Part shown: positions 1 to 7,622 of the stretch, one piece after another
How the letters are laid out: the number at the start of each line of letters is the position of its first letter
Numbering within the stretch: the first letter of the stretch is position 1
Source of the DNA: Bacillus sp. (in: firmicutes)
GTDB lineage: Bacteria > Bacillota > Bacilli > Bacillales > Cytobacillaceae
DNA length: 42,788 bases
NCBI GenBank assembly: GCA_031179905.1
Contig: JAPSHL010000004.1
Location: forward strand, 1 to 42,788
Reading direction: 5' to 3'
The notes under the pieces: generated by a model
The model's database searches: none
What the model saw: only the letters and a program-made list of their open reading frames with translations
What the model was told of the DNA's origin: nothing
Translations under genes and position numbers: made by a program

Positions 1-9
1 CCAGTTTTA

Positions 10-105
10 TTAATAAACGTATGCAGAACCGATAATAATCAAAAGAATAAATAATACAACAAGCAATGCGAAACCTCCGCCAAATTCAAAACCTGCTTCT
101 CCCAT
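10..105 (-). CDS. YjcZ-family sporulation miniprotein (31 aa)
   Basis: This 31-residue reading frame starts MGEAGFEFGGGFALLVVLF and ends IIIGSAYVY. It has a short Gly-rich amphipathic head followed by one hydrophobic helix (about residues 13-27), the pattern of the YjcZ / YrhM-like sporulation miniproteins that are often multicopy in Bacillus. The ATG is preceded by a strong ribosome site (TGGAGGTG, 7 bases away), and a sigma-K-like promoter lies upstream (138-165). Both fit expression in the mother cell late in sporulation. The molecular function of the family is not established; association with the spore or a membrane is inferred from composition. Its length rules out most other calls. Confidence 0.85.
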   Translation of the reverse strand: MGEAGFEFGGGFALLVVLFILLIIIGSAYVY

Positions 106-137
106 TTGTGAGCACCTCCACTTTTTAGAACATAATG

Positions 138-165
138 TATCCTATGCCTTAGGTTGAGATTTGTT
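138..165 (-). promoter_or_regulatory. Candidate sigma-K promoter for the YjcZ-type gene
   Basis: Read on the minus strand, CATAGGATA (138-146) fits the sigma-K -10 consensus CATAnnnTA. An AAC lies exactly 16 bases upstream (163-165), matching the short AC-type -35 of sigma-K. The start codon of the downstream sporulation miniprotein is about 33 bases away. No transcript evidence is available. Confidence 0.5.
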
Positions 166-195
166 TTTTAAATAGGCTTATCTCTATATAAAATA

Positions 196-222
196 TACAG
201 CAGCCCACGTAAGACTGCTGTA
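196..222 (-). terminator. Hairpin after the 44-aa minus-strand ORF
   Basis: TACAGCAG (196-203) and CTGCTGTA (215-222) form an 8-bp stem with an 11-base loop. On the minus strand it is followed by an AT-rich stretch with four consecutive T, so it is a weak intrinsic terminator for the small gene at 236-370. It separates that gene from the YjcZ-type gene. Confidence 0.4.
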
Positions 223-235
223 CACCACAGAGTAT

Positions 236-370
236 TCACTTTTCTTCTTTTTTTATTTTTACATGATCTGGTCGCTCAGGGTAGGAAGCTTTTCCTGCAT
301 CCGGCCCAGTAAGTGTGTTTCTTTTATCAAGAACTCTTCCCGAAAATTCCACTGGATCTCTTCTGTCCAA
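236..370 (-). CDS. Hypothetical 44-aa hydrophilic protein, TTG start
   Basis: I do not recognise this gene. A near-perfect ribosome site (AGGAGG, then 8 bases) points to a TTG start at 370, and the frame stays open for 44 codons to a TGA. The product starts MDRRDPVEFSGRVLDKRNTL and ends in a Lys/Glu-rich tail (VKIKKEEK). It is very charged, has no membrane segment and no cysteine. The other minus-strand frame over the same bases (259-501) has no start codon placed to use the ribosome site, so this frame is preferred. It lies divergent from comGA with a weak hairpin after it. Function unknown; existence rests on the ribosome site and reading frame only. Confidence 0.45.
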   Translation of the reverse strand: MDRRDPVEFSGRVLDKRNTLTGPDAGKASYPERPDHVKIKKEEK

Positions 371-478
371 TTATACCACCTCCTCTTAATAGAATGGTCA
401 ATGAGAGAAAGGTAATGCATATACAGTTTGAAAAAAGCTTGAAAAAAATGACGGATAAAAGAGGGAAATGAAATTCTC

Positions 479-485
479 TGTCGAA
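479..485 (+). promoter_or_regulatory. Spo0A-box-like heptamer upstream of comGA
   Basis: TGTCGAA, a perfect match to the Spo0A box TGNCGAA, lies about 40 bases before the comGA start. A direct repeat of TTGAAAAAA (near 428 and 440) lies just upstream. I see no clear pair of ComK AT-boxes (AAAA-5-TTTT) between 371 and 524, although ComK drives comG in B. subtilis. A 7-base match can occur by chance. Confidence 0.25.
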
Positions 486-524
486 ATGTAGAAATAACCA
501 AAAAGAAAGGATGTGTATTCTTTA

Positions 525-1586
525 TTGATTTCTATTGAAGCTTTAGCGAACCGTATTATTCGGGAAGCTGTTGAAGCAAATGCCACTGATATCCACATTG
601 TTCCAAAACAGAAAGAATCCCAATTGCATTTTCGTATCTCCCACTCTTTACACCCCAGAATGACACTTCCCGCGAGTCGATGTGACAGGCTCATTTCTCA
701 CTTTAAATTTACCGCCTCCATGGATATTGGTGAAAGGCGGCGACCGCAAAACGGCTCCATTAATACAAGCGCAAACGGGCAGAACATCAGTCTCCGACTT
801 TCTACTTTGCCGGCAAGCCCACACGAAAGCCTCGTAATCCGTCTGCTGCCAGACAGTAACAGTATTCCAATCTCTCAAATCTCGCTATTTCCAAATACTT
901 CTAAAAAACTTCTGTCTCTTCTTAAACATGCCCATGGGCTTGTTATTTTCACAGGACCAACAGGTTGTGGCAAAACAACGACCCTATACACCCTTCTAAG
1001 CAGCAGTGCCCATCTCTATAAGCGAAAAATTATCAGCCTCGAGGACCCGATTGAAAAGCCCCAGGACAACGTACTGCAAGTGCAAGTAAATGAAAAAGCA
1101 GGCATCACGTATTCGACTGGGCTTAAGGCAATTTTACGCCATGATCCTGATGTAATTATGGTTGGGGAGATAAGGGATGCAGAAACGGCCAGAATTGCAG
1201 TCAGAGCATCGTTGACGGGACATTTAGTGCTTGCGACGATGCATACAAGGGATGCTAAAGGGGCAATTTATAGACTTATGGAATTCGGCATCAGCAAAGT
1301 AGAGGTGCAGCAAACTTTGATTGCTGTTACAGCTCAAAGGCTTGTCGAGCTTGTTTGTCCATTTTGCGGACCTGTTTGTCTTCCTTTTTGTTTCCAACTT
1401 CACAATCGCATTAACAGGGCAAGCGTTTTTGAAATAATGACAGGTAAGACCATTCAATCCATTCTTGCAGCAACTTTTGCTGAAACCTTTAATCCTCGAC
1501 CTGATTTAAGGGAAGCTATTATTAAGGGGGTTGCCTTAGGGTTTGTAAAGGAGACAGAGTATGATCGCTGGATTTATGAAGATTAA
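525..1586 (+). CDS. comGA: ComGA, competence pseudopilus ATPase
   Basis: ComGA is the cytoplasmic secretion ATPase (GspE/PilB family) that powers assembly of the competence pseudopilus used for DNA uptake. Visible motifs are Walker A GPTGCGKT (about residues 144-151), the Asp-box stretch ISLEDPIEK, and HDPDVIMVGEIRDAETA with Walker B and the following His box. CPFC...C...C near residues 285-295 resembles the Cys cluster of PilB-type ATPases. A TTG at 525 gives MISIEALANRIIREA, which aligns with the family N terminus and a length of 353 aa; an in-frame GTG at 513 is only 2 bases from the AAAGG site, so it is less likely. It overlaps comGB by 26 bases, which suggests translational coupling. Confidence 0.95.
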   Translation: MISIEALANRIIREAVEANATDIHIVPKQKESQLHFRISHSLHPRMTLPASRCDRLISHFKFTASMDIGERRRPQNGSINTSANGQNISLRLSTLPASPHESLVIRLLPDSNSIPISQISLFPNTSKKLLSLLKHAHGLVIFTGPTGCGKTTTLYTLLSSSAHLYKRKIISLEDPIEKPQDNVLQVQVNEKAGITYSTGLKAILRHDPDVIMVGEIRDAETARIAVRASLTGHLVLATMHTRDAKGAIYRLMEFGISKVEVQQTLIAVTAQRLVELVCPFCGPVCLPFCFQLHNRINRASVFEIMTGKTIQSILAATFAETFNPRPDLREAIIKGVALGFVKETEYDRWIYED

Positions 1587-2613
1587 GAAGGACTGCTGGA
1601 GCATAAAGGAACAATCGGTGTTTCTGAAAGTTATCGGCGAGCTGCTGACACAAGGATATTCTCTTGCCGAAGGGGTTCGCTCGAGTATTTACTATTTGCC
1701 TGGCAACAAAAAAGAAGATATTATGTCTGTTCTCGGGTCTTTAAAAGGCGGGAACTCCTTTTGTGATAACCTGATTAGACTTAAATTCAACCAGCAGACA
1801 GTCAGTTATGTTTATTTCGCAGAAAAACATGGAGGCTTTGCAAAGGCGTTTAAAGATGCGAGCACCATTATGGAAAACCGCTTGCGAACACTTCAACAAT
1901 TGCAGAAAATCTTCTATTACCCTCTATTCCTCATTGTTTTTACCCTGATTTTATTTTATTTTGTCCATCAAGTGCTGCTGCCCCAGTTTTCTTCTCTTTT
2001 TTTATCAATGAATCTCGAAATAAATTTGTTTATGGCATTAATTATCGGAGCCGGAAAGGCGTTGCCTATTATAACCGTATCGGCAGTTTGCTCTGTATTA
2101 TCTCTAGCGTTTTATTACTTCGGATTCTTCCGAAATAAGGATGCACTCGAAAAGCTTCGGCTCTTTGCGGCAATTCCAATCATCGGTAGGTTTTTTTCCC
2201 TTTATTACACACATGTCTTTTCCCTGCAGCTTGGCCACTTGCTACAAGGCGGCTTTTCCATCTACGAATCACTGATATTTTTCCGAGATAACACTCAGCA
2301 TGCTTATTTTTCCTTGGCGGGAGAGAGGGTCATTGAACAATTGAAAAAAGGAGAGAGGATGGAGCAGGCATTTGTTTGCCTCACCTTTATGGAGAGAGAG
2401 TTTTGCCGGATTTTACAACACGGACAAGAGAACGGCAAACTCGACCGCGAACTGCTATTTCTCAGTCATTTCTGTATGGACAGCCTCCAGGACAATGTTA
2501 CTAGTCTCTTAAAGAAAATGCAGCCAATCATCTATGCTTTTATTGGCATCTTGGTCATTTCCATTTATCTTGCTGTACTGCTGCCGATGTTTCAGTTATT
2601 GAATGGGTTATGA
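1561..2613 (+). CDS. comGB: ComGB, pseudopilus inner-membrane platform protein
   Basis: This is the GspF/PilC-type polytopic membrane protein that forms the assembly platform for the competence pseudopilus. The 350-aa product has two T2SSF-like repeats with hydrophobic helices at about residues 120-145, 160-185 and 325-348, and cytoplasmic stretches such as LLQGGFSIYESL. The ATG at 1561 has AAGGAG seven bases upstream, inside the end of comGA; a second ATG five codons later has no site of its own. It is the second gene of the comG operon, and its stop lies 11 bases before comGC. Confidence 0.94.
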   Translation: MIAGFMKIKKDCWSIKEQSVFLKVIGELLTQGYSLAEGVRSSIYYLPGNKKEDIMSVLGSLKGGNSFCDNLIRLKFNQQTVSYVYFAEKHGGFAKAFKDASTIMENRLRTLQQLQKIFYYPLFLIVFTLILFYFVHQVLLPQFSSLFLSMNLEINLFMALIIGAGKALPIITVSAVCSVLSLAFYYFGFFRNKDALEKLRLFAAIPIIGRFFSLYYTHVFSLQLGHLLQGGFSIYESLIFFRDNTQHAYFSLAGERVIEQLKKGERMEQAFVCLTFMEREFCRILQHGQENGKLDRELLFLSHFCMDSLQDNVTSLLKKMQPIIYAFIGILVISIYLAVLLPMFQLLNGL

Positions 2614-2624
2614 AAGGAGAAATA

Positions 2625-2924
2625 ATGAATAACGAAAATGGTTTTACATTAATTGAAATGATGATTGTCCTTTTAATCATCTCCATATTATTGATGATAA
2701 CATTGCCTAATATTACTAGACATAATTCGAAAATTAACTCAACAGGCTGTGAGGCATTTGTCAAAATGGTTGAAGCGGAGGTACAGGCCTTCTATATGGA
2801 CAAAAACAGTTATCCTCAAAACATCAGTGACTTGGTGGATGAAGGATATCTAAAAGAAGGACAGACGACTTGTCCTAATGGCAAGGAACTCTCCATTCAA
2901 AATGGTTCGGTAGAAGTGAAGTGA
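2625..2924 (+). CDS. comGC: ComGC, major competence pseudopilin
   Basis: ComGC is the major pilin-like subunit of the transformation pseudopilus. The 99-aa product starts MNNENGFTLIEMMIVLLIIS, the type IV prepilin leader: a short polar head, cleavage after Gly by ComC, then F, and Glu at mature position 5 followed by a hydrophobic helix. The ATG at 2625 is chosen because GGAG lies five bases upstream; the in-frame ATG at 2610 would contain that site within its own coding sequence. Two later cysteines fit the disulfide known in this family. Confidence 0.95.
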   Translation: MNNENGFTLIEMMIVLLIISILLMITLPNITRHNSKINSTGCEAFVKMVEAEVQAFYMDKNSYPQNISDLVDEGYLKEGQTTCPNGKELSIQNGSVEVK

Positions 2925-3367
2925 TGAATATAAAATCGGAATGTGGTTTCACTTTGTTGGAAATGCTTGCTGCACTTTCTATTGTGCTAGTCCTCCTTGC
3001 TGTTACTCCATTTTTATTAAAGCCCCAATCGGAATTACTTCATAAAAGGGCCTTCTTTACTCAGTTGCAGACAGACTTTTTCTACGCGCAAAACTATGCA
3101 TTAGCCCATCAGAAAACGATCTATGTCCAATTTAGCCCGGCAGAGAAAAGATACTATTTTCGCGGGGACTTGAAAACAGGGATGATTGTGGACAGATCTT
3201 ATCATGAAAGCATTAAGATAAATGAGGATGCAGTTCCGATTAATTTTACGATAACCCCAAGCGGGAATGTTTCTAAATTTGCATCGTACCGGATAAGCAT
3301 TGGCGAGAAAAAATATCTTTTCACCATACAAATTGGAAGAGGGAGGTTTTATGTTAAAGAACAATAA
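2924..3367 (+). CDS. comGD: ComGD, minor pseudopilin
   Basis: ComGD is a minor pilin-like protein needed for pseudopilus assembly. It begins MNIKSECGFTLLEMLAALSI, with a prepilin cleavage motif (G-FTLLE) and one N-terminal hydrophobic helix, followed by a soluble domain to about 147 aa. The start ATG shares one base with the comGC stop; a GTG directly before it (2921) is an alternative. There is no strong separate ribosome site, so coupling to comGC is likely. Its end overlaps the start of comGE. Confidence 0.92.
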   Translation: MNIKSECGFTLLEMLAALSIVLVLLAVTPFLLKPQSELLHKRAFFTQLQTDFFYAQNYALAHQKTIYVQFSPAEKRYYFRGDLKTGMIVDRSYHESIKINEDAVPINFTITPSGNVSKFASYRISIGEKKYLFTIQIGRGRFYVKEQ

Positions 3368-3671
3368 GGGATTTTTGCTTCCGGAGTACTTTCTTGCAAT
3401 GGGAACATGGCTGCTCATTGCCTTCTTTTTTATCCCAGCATATATCCATTTGCTACACCAAATGAAAGCGGTGGAACAGGATTTGGAAGCACACCGGCTC
3501 TTATATGAAAGGTTGTTGAAATGGAAGGTTGAGGAGTCTGTTGACCAAAATAATCCGTTCATCAATAAAAAAGGAATAATTTACATGATCACTTGGAAGG
3601 AAGGGAAGGAGGCATGTATTGAATATGAGGATATCTACAAGAAAACACAGAAAGTATGCGAAGAAATCTAA
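3351..3671 (+). CDS. comGE: ComGE, minor pseudopilin-like protein
   Basis: ComGE is a small pilin-like component of the competence machine. The 106-aa product starts MLKNNKGFLLPEYFLAMGTW: a Gly-Phe processing site, Glu at mature position 5 and a hydrophobic helix, although the motif is looser than in ComGC. GGGAGG four bases upstream supports the ATG at 3351, inside the end of comGD. The sequence is poorly conserved, as is usual for this subunit; identity rests on position within the operon and the pilin-like head. Confidence 0.88.
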   Translation: MLKNNKGFLLPEYFLAMGTWLLIAFFFIPAYIHLLHQMKAVEQDLEAHRLLYERLLKWKVEESVDQNNPFINKKGIIYMITWKEGKEACIEYEDIYKKTQKVCEEI

Positions 3672-4107
3672 AAGAGAGGCAGGCTTCATTCTAACAGAAA
3701 TGCTTGTTGCTTTGTCATTGTTTTTAGTTTTTTGTGCTTTTTTTCCCCTCGCCCTAAAAATAACTACAGAAGGAAGAATCATTTCCAACAGTCTCCGCAG
3801 TCTCGAATGGGATGTTTTTTTGCATCAGCTAAAAAAAGAGGTGCATATGGCAAAGTCTGTTCGCGTAACCGATCAGAAGCTTAATCTAACAATAGATGAA
3901 GAAAATATTCAGTATGAGCTATATGGGAATAAAATTAGAAGAAGGGTTAATGGGACAGGGCATGAAGTTTGCCTGCAGGAGGTAGACATAGTAAAGTTTG
4001 AAGCAATCCAAAATGGAGTGAAAATAGCTGTGACAGACAGCTTGCAGAATAAAAGAAATGCTGCTGTATACTCTTATCTGCTTCTGACAGGGGCGAGTCC
4101 GCCATGA
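3619..4107 (+). CDS. comGF: ComGF, minor pseudopilin
   Basis: ComGF is an inner-membrane minor pilin of the competence pseudopilus. After a basic N-terminal stretch (RISTRKHRKYAKKSKREA) it has a prepilin-like GFILTEMLVALSLFLVF segment and a soluble domain, 162 aa in all. The start is a TTG with a strong AAGGAGG site six bases upstream; an ATG two codons later is possible. It overlaps comGE by 53 bases, so the two are likely translated in a coupled way. Confidence 0.88.
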   Translation: MNMRISTRKHRKYAKKSKREAGFILTEMLVALSLFLVFCAFFPLALKITTEGRIISNSLRSLEWDVFLHQLKKEVHMAKSVRVTDQKLNLTIDEENIQYELYGNKIRRRVNGTGHEVCLQEVDIVKFEAIQNGVKIAVTDSLQNKRNAAVYSYLLLTGASPP

Positions 4108-4484
4108 TCAAGGGGCAGAAAGGCTTTATCTATCCGATCACCTTATCAATTTACCTTCTTGTTATCAGTTTCTTTTTAGTAATAACAGGTATTTTCATCA
4201 ATGAGAAAAAAACTTTCAAAGACTCAAAGCTGCTTCTAACTCAAGAATATTATTTCATGAGCTCAATAAAGGAATTGGAGGGAGAGCTGCAATCAGGTAA
4301 ATACAATTTATCTGGAGAGTACCGTTACCGAAAAGGAGAGGTTACTTATTCAATAGAACGAATATCGGACATTTTATCAAAGGTGGAATATCGTCTATAT
4401 GCAGACCAAGAAGCTCCCATTATTGCCTACAGCTATTTTGACATGGAGGAAAATCGGATGACAAAATGGGTAGAGGCTAAGTGA
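4104..4484 (+). CDS. comGG: ComGG, minor pseudopilin
   Basis: ComGG is the last gene of the competence pseudopilus operon. The 126-aa product begins MIKGQKGFIYPITLSIYLLV; like its homologues it lacks the mature Glu-5 and has a GFIYP head followed by one transmembrane helix (about residues 10-30) and a soluble C-terminal domain. Its ATG overlaps the comGF stop (ATGA), implying translational coupling. Similarity outside the head is weak, so the name is supported mainly by position. Confidence 0.88.
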   Translation: MIKGQKGFIYPITLSIYLLVISFFLVITGIFINEKKTFKDSKLLLTQEYYFMSSIKELEGELQSGKYNLSGEYRYRKGEVTYSIERISDILSKVEYRLYADQEAPIIAYSYFDMEENRMTKWVEAK

Positions 4485-4545
4485 AGACGTATAATGAAAA
4501 GAAAGTTTGGCTAAAATTATGTGTAAAAAGATATATAGGTGAGTT

Positions 4546-4725
4546 ATGAAAACAAATGACTATGTAAAATATTTAACACAAACATTTGTACAGTACATGA
4601 ATCAGCCGAAAGAGGAACGTAAAAAAATGAAAGAGGAAAGAAAGGAAAATAAAGAGCCTTTCATGCTGAGATGGTTCGGAATTCTTCCATATGCATTCGC
4701 TTATTTCTTTAAGAGAAAATACTAA
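4546..4725 (+). CDS. yqzE: YqzE family protein (59 aa)
   Basis: This small conserved protein sits directly after comGG, as in B. subtilis. It starts [20 protein letters not shown], continues with a strongly charged helix (about residues 21-36, Lys/Glu/Arg-rich) and ends in a short hydrophobic, aromatic segment ([13 protein letters not shown]) before KRKY, so a membrane-tethered protein is plausible. An AGGTGAG site is close to the ATG. A strong terminator follows, making it the last gene of the transcript. Its function is unknown. Confidence 0.9.
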   Translation: MKTNDYVKYLTQTFVQYMNQPKEERKKMKEERKENKEPFMLRWFGILPYAFAYFFKRKY

Positions 4726-4731
4726 TATCAT

Positions 4732-4766
4732 AAAGGATGAATCGCTGTAAATGATTCATCCTTTTT
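4732..4766. terminator. Bidirectional terminator between yqzE and yqhG
   Basis: A 12-bp perfect stem, AAAGGATGAATC (4732-4743) with GATTCATCCTTT (4753-4764), has a 9-base loop and is followed by T-runs on both strands. It lies between the convergent comG-yqzE and yqhH-yqhG transcripts and can serve both. Confidence 0.9.
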
Positions 4767-4770
4767 CTAT

Positions 4771-5568
4771 TTATACAGCATCAGATGCTAAATAAAACAG
4801 GCCGCCGTTAATGATAGAAACATTGATTTTTGGCTCATATTGTTCTTTTAATGCCAGTTTTTCTGTTTCCAGGCTCTCCATCCGGTCATCTTCTGCATCT
4901 TCATAAAAATGCTCCAGCAGCTTTAAATCTTTAGACCATCTTTCTTTAGCTTCCTCTGCCCATTGATGGTCTTCCTGAAGCAGTGTTTGTCTAATTGTGT
5001 TCTCGATTCGAATCATTCCGCTTTTTGGCATTATTAATGGTGAAAGGGTGAAGGCGTAGTCTGGTATTTTGGCAGAAAGACTAAGTTTGTTAATGTTCTG
5101 ATGGAAATTATCGACAAGCTGGCCGTTGATTAGCTGTAGCCCAATTGACCGGAAAATATCTCTTTTTCGATCACATTGATAAGAAATTTTCACATTCATG
5201 GAAAGCCAAGGCCTTAGTGGAGTATGCCTATTCACTTGTCCAGGAATATTCTCATATAGACGAATATAACCCGACAGCCTTTTTGCGCAGGAAAACAGCT
5301 GATGCAATCTTGGTGCGCCAAAATGAATCAACTCACCCTTAAGGTCACTCGGTGCTTTATTAGGATCAGTAATTAATGTAAGTCTTGCAGGGTTAGGAAT
5401 ACCGCCAGTTTTTTCTACATAATGCCAATAAAAAGGGCGGTTCATCAGCTCCTTATCTAAATCGATGGTCAATTGTACAATCATATAGCCTTCATTCGCT
5501 TCAATCAATTCACAATCATTTGCTTGAAAAAACTGTTTAAGAAATTGATGAATTTCCTGCTGCTTCAT
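4771..5568 (-). CDS. yqhG: YqhG family protein
   Basis: YqhG is a conserved Bacillus protein of unknown function, here 265 aa. It starts MKQQEIHQFLKQFFQANDCE and has a mixed alpha/beta middle with a well-preserved LTLITDPNKAP and HFGAPRLHQLF stretch, then a Glu/Lys-rich helical C-terminal third (about residues 195-245) that looks like a coiled coil. No signal peptide or membrane segment is visible. The ATG at 5568 is preferred over one four codons upstream because the AAGGATGGTG site then sits at normal distance. It overlaps the end of the helicase gene yqhH by 32 bases, so the two products are probably made together and may act together; that partnership is inference. Confidence 0.85.
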   Translation of the reverse strand: MKQQEIHQFLKQFFQANDCELIEANEGYMIVQLTIDLDKELMNRPFYWHYVEKTGGIPNPARLTLITDPNKAPSDLKGELIHFGAPRLHQLFSCAKRLSGYIRLYENIPGQVNRHTPLRPWLSMNVKISYQCDRKRDIFRSIGLQLINGQLVDNFHQNINKLSLSAKIPDYAFTLSPLIMPKSGMIRIENTIRQTLLQEDHQWAEEAKERWSKDLKLLEHFYEDAEDDRMESLETEKLALKEQYEPKINVSIINGGLFYLASDAV

Positions 5569-7246
5569 ATCTGTCACCATCCTTTAAGTTTTGTGCAAAT
5601 TCTATCATACTAGTGAGGTTGTCCATCTTGATTCTCATTTCACCCTCTGAGTTAGAATTGGTAAAAATATCATCCATATATTCATCCATATTACCGAAAT
5701 CTAGTTTTGTGAGAATATCGTCCAAATCTCCGATTACTTTTTCAAATAAATGAATTTTTTCATACAGTAATTTTAGAATATGATCTTCGACTGTATCTCT
5801 GATAGCGAAGTTGTAGATCATTACATCCTTTTTCTGACCAAGTCTATGAATCCGTCCAATCCGCTGTTCAAGCCGCATAGGATTCCAAGGAAGATCGAAG
5901 TTAATGATATGGTTGCAAAATTGCAAGTTTATCCCCTCTCCGCCTGCTTCTGTGGCGATTAACACTTGGGCATGGTTTTGGAACAAGTCGCGCATCCAGT
6001 CCTTTTTCCCTCTTTTAAAGCCGCCTCTAAAAGGTACGGAGGTGATGCCATGCTGTTTTAAATACCATTGAAGATATAACTGAGTTGCCCTATATTCTGT
6101 AAAGATAATAACCTTATCATCAGCTTTTTTAATAAGCTCGAGTGCTTTTTCCGCCTTGGAGTTTTTGGTAATTGCCATTATTTTGCTCCCGAGCATCTGG
6201 ATTTTATCTTGAAACTCCTGAGTAGGATTTTCAGTTTTTTTCATCATGTTTTGCAAAGTATAATACACTGCTTCTCTGCTGCTGCAGGCTTCTCTCTGCA
6301 AGGTAATCATGGAGAATGGGCTTCTTGCGCCCCCTCCATCATTTTCCGCCTCATAGCCTTTTAGAGATTCAATTGTGTTATAAAGTTCTCTTTCTTCCTC
6401 TGTAAAATCAATCGTAACGGCTTCAACAACCCGTTTTGTCCACTCAATTCCTGTATCGCTCCTGCGATTTCGAATCATTACTTTATTAACAAGTTCTTTT
6501 AAATGCTCATCATCATTGACAGAGCGTGAATCCTTTTTGTATTTCTCATAAAAGGCAGCTTCACTTCCTAAATGTCCAGGCTTTAATAAGGAAACAAGAT
6601 TGAAAATCTCACTCACCCTGTTTTGAATAGGGGTTGCTGTCAGCAACAAACAGAATTTCTTTTTAAGATTTTGCACAAATTCATAGTTTTTTGTCTTATT
6701 ATTTTTAAGTTTGTGTGCCTCATCTATTATGACAAGATCATAGTCTAAATTATTAATGATACTTCTATGTGGTTCTCTTTTTGCTGTATCAATGGAAGAA
6801 ACAACAATATCACATTGCTCCCAAACATAGCTTTTCTTTTGCGATACTGCTGGGATGAAAAACTTGCTGTTTAACTCAATTGCCCATTGTGTGACAAGCG
6901 AAGCAGGAACAAGTATCAGCACTTTTTTTACTAAGCCCCGAATCATATATTCCTTTAAGATAAGGCCTGCTTCAATTGTTTTTCCTAACCCCACCTCGTC
7001 AGCTAGTATAGCTTTCCCATTCATATCCTCAATTACTTTTTTTGCAACCTCGAGTTGATGGGGCAATGGGGTCAAATCAGACAGATGCTTTGGTGCCTGT
7101 AAGCCTTCGAATTCAGGAATGATTGAGTGCTGTTCCACTTCCAAAGCCAATTGGTACAGCTCCCAATTGGCCCAAGGACCATCATCATTCATTCGTTTCA
7201 GCAATTCTTCATTCCAAGTTTGATCAAAGTTGATTTGAATTGTCAT
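5537..7246 (-). CDS. yqhH: SNF2-family helicase/ATPase YqhH
   Basis: This is a 569-aa superfamily-2 SNF2-like (RapA/HepA-type) ATPase. Motif I is DEVGLGKT (about 83-90), motif II is DEAH (175-178), motif III is LLLTATPIQN, and the second RecA-like domain has IIFTEYRATQLYLQWYL, EAGGEGINLQF and motif VI RIGRIHRLGQ. Such enzymes remodel protein-DNA complexes, for example RNA polymerase, but no specific role is known for YqhH. No recognisable accessory domain is fused to it. It is first in a two-gene minus-strand unit with yqhG, divergent from the glycine-cleavage operon. Confidence 0.9.
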   Translation of the reverse strand: MTIQINFDQTWNEELLKRMNDDGPWANWELYQLALEVEQHSIIPEFEGLQAPKHLSDLTPLPHQLEVAKKVIEDMNGKAILADEVGLGKTIEAGLILKEYMIRGLVKKVLILVPASLVTQWAIELNSKFFIPAVSQKKSYVWEQCDIVVSSIDTAKREPHRSIINNLDYDLVIIDEAHKLKNNKTKNYEFVQNLKKKFCLLLTATPIQNRVSEIFNLVSLLKPGHLGSEAAFYEKYKKDSRSVNDDEHLKELVNKVMIRNRRSDTGIEWTKRVVEAVTIDFTEEERELYNTIESLKGYEAENDGGGARSPFSMITLQREACSSREAVYYTLQNMMKKTENPTQEFQDKIQMLGSKIMAITKNSKAEKALELIKKADDKVIIFTEYRATQLYLQWYLKQHGITSVPFRGGFKRGKKDWMRDLFQNHAQVLIATEAGGEGINLQFCNHIINFDLPWNPMRLEQRIGRIHRLGQKKDVMIYNFAIRDTVEDHILKLLYEKIHLFEKVIGDLDDILTKLDFGNMDEYMDDIFTNSNSEGEMRIKMDNLTSMIEFAQNLKDGDRYEAAGNSSIS

Positions 7247-7622
7247 ATGCTGCCATCCTTTCTGTTATTTCCGGATATTTATAAACAAGTTGAATTATCA
7301 AAAAATATTTAAAAATCATAAAAAAAGTTATTGCCTTGATATGTTTACAAATGTTAGGATGAAGGTGTAAAAAGTTTTCAGATTTGTCGTATTTTTTGTT
7401 TTTTTATCAGCAAAACATGAACGAATATAGCAGTTATGTATAAAAATAATCGTCTTTATTCAAAAGAACGACTTTTAGAATTTTTCATAGTTATATATTA
7501 GTATGGCCATTACGTAGTAATATATCCATTTAACTATATGCATAGCTAAAGAAACAAGGATCAGCTAAAAGTATAGATGTTTTATAATATGAATTTTATA
7601 TATACATAGCGGATGATAAATA
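7247..7622. other. AT-rich divergent intergenic region, yqhH / gcvT leader
   Basis: No gene is seen here. The region must hold the yqhH promoter (leftward) and the promoter of the glycine riboswitch (rightward). A TATAAT at 7583-7588 is placed well for the riboswitch transcript, although I see no good -35 at 17 bases. An 11-bp imperfect inverted repeat (7493-7503 with 7515-7525, 10 of 11 pairs, 11-base spacer) lies about 60 bases upstream of that -10 and could be a protein-binding site. Confidence 0.4.

Noticed and set aside
259-501. 80-codon minus-strand frame
   Set aside because: The strong AGGAGG site lies inside it with no start codon in its frame at the right distance; the TTG frame at 236-370 uses the site instead.
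371-524. ComK box pair upstream of comGA
   Set aside because: A-rich tracts exist, but no AAAA-5-TTTT pairs with the required spacing were found.
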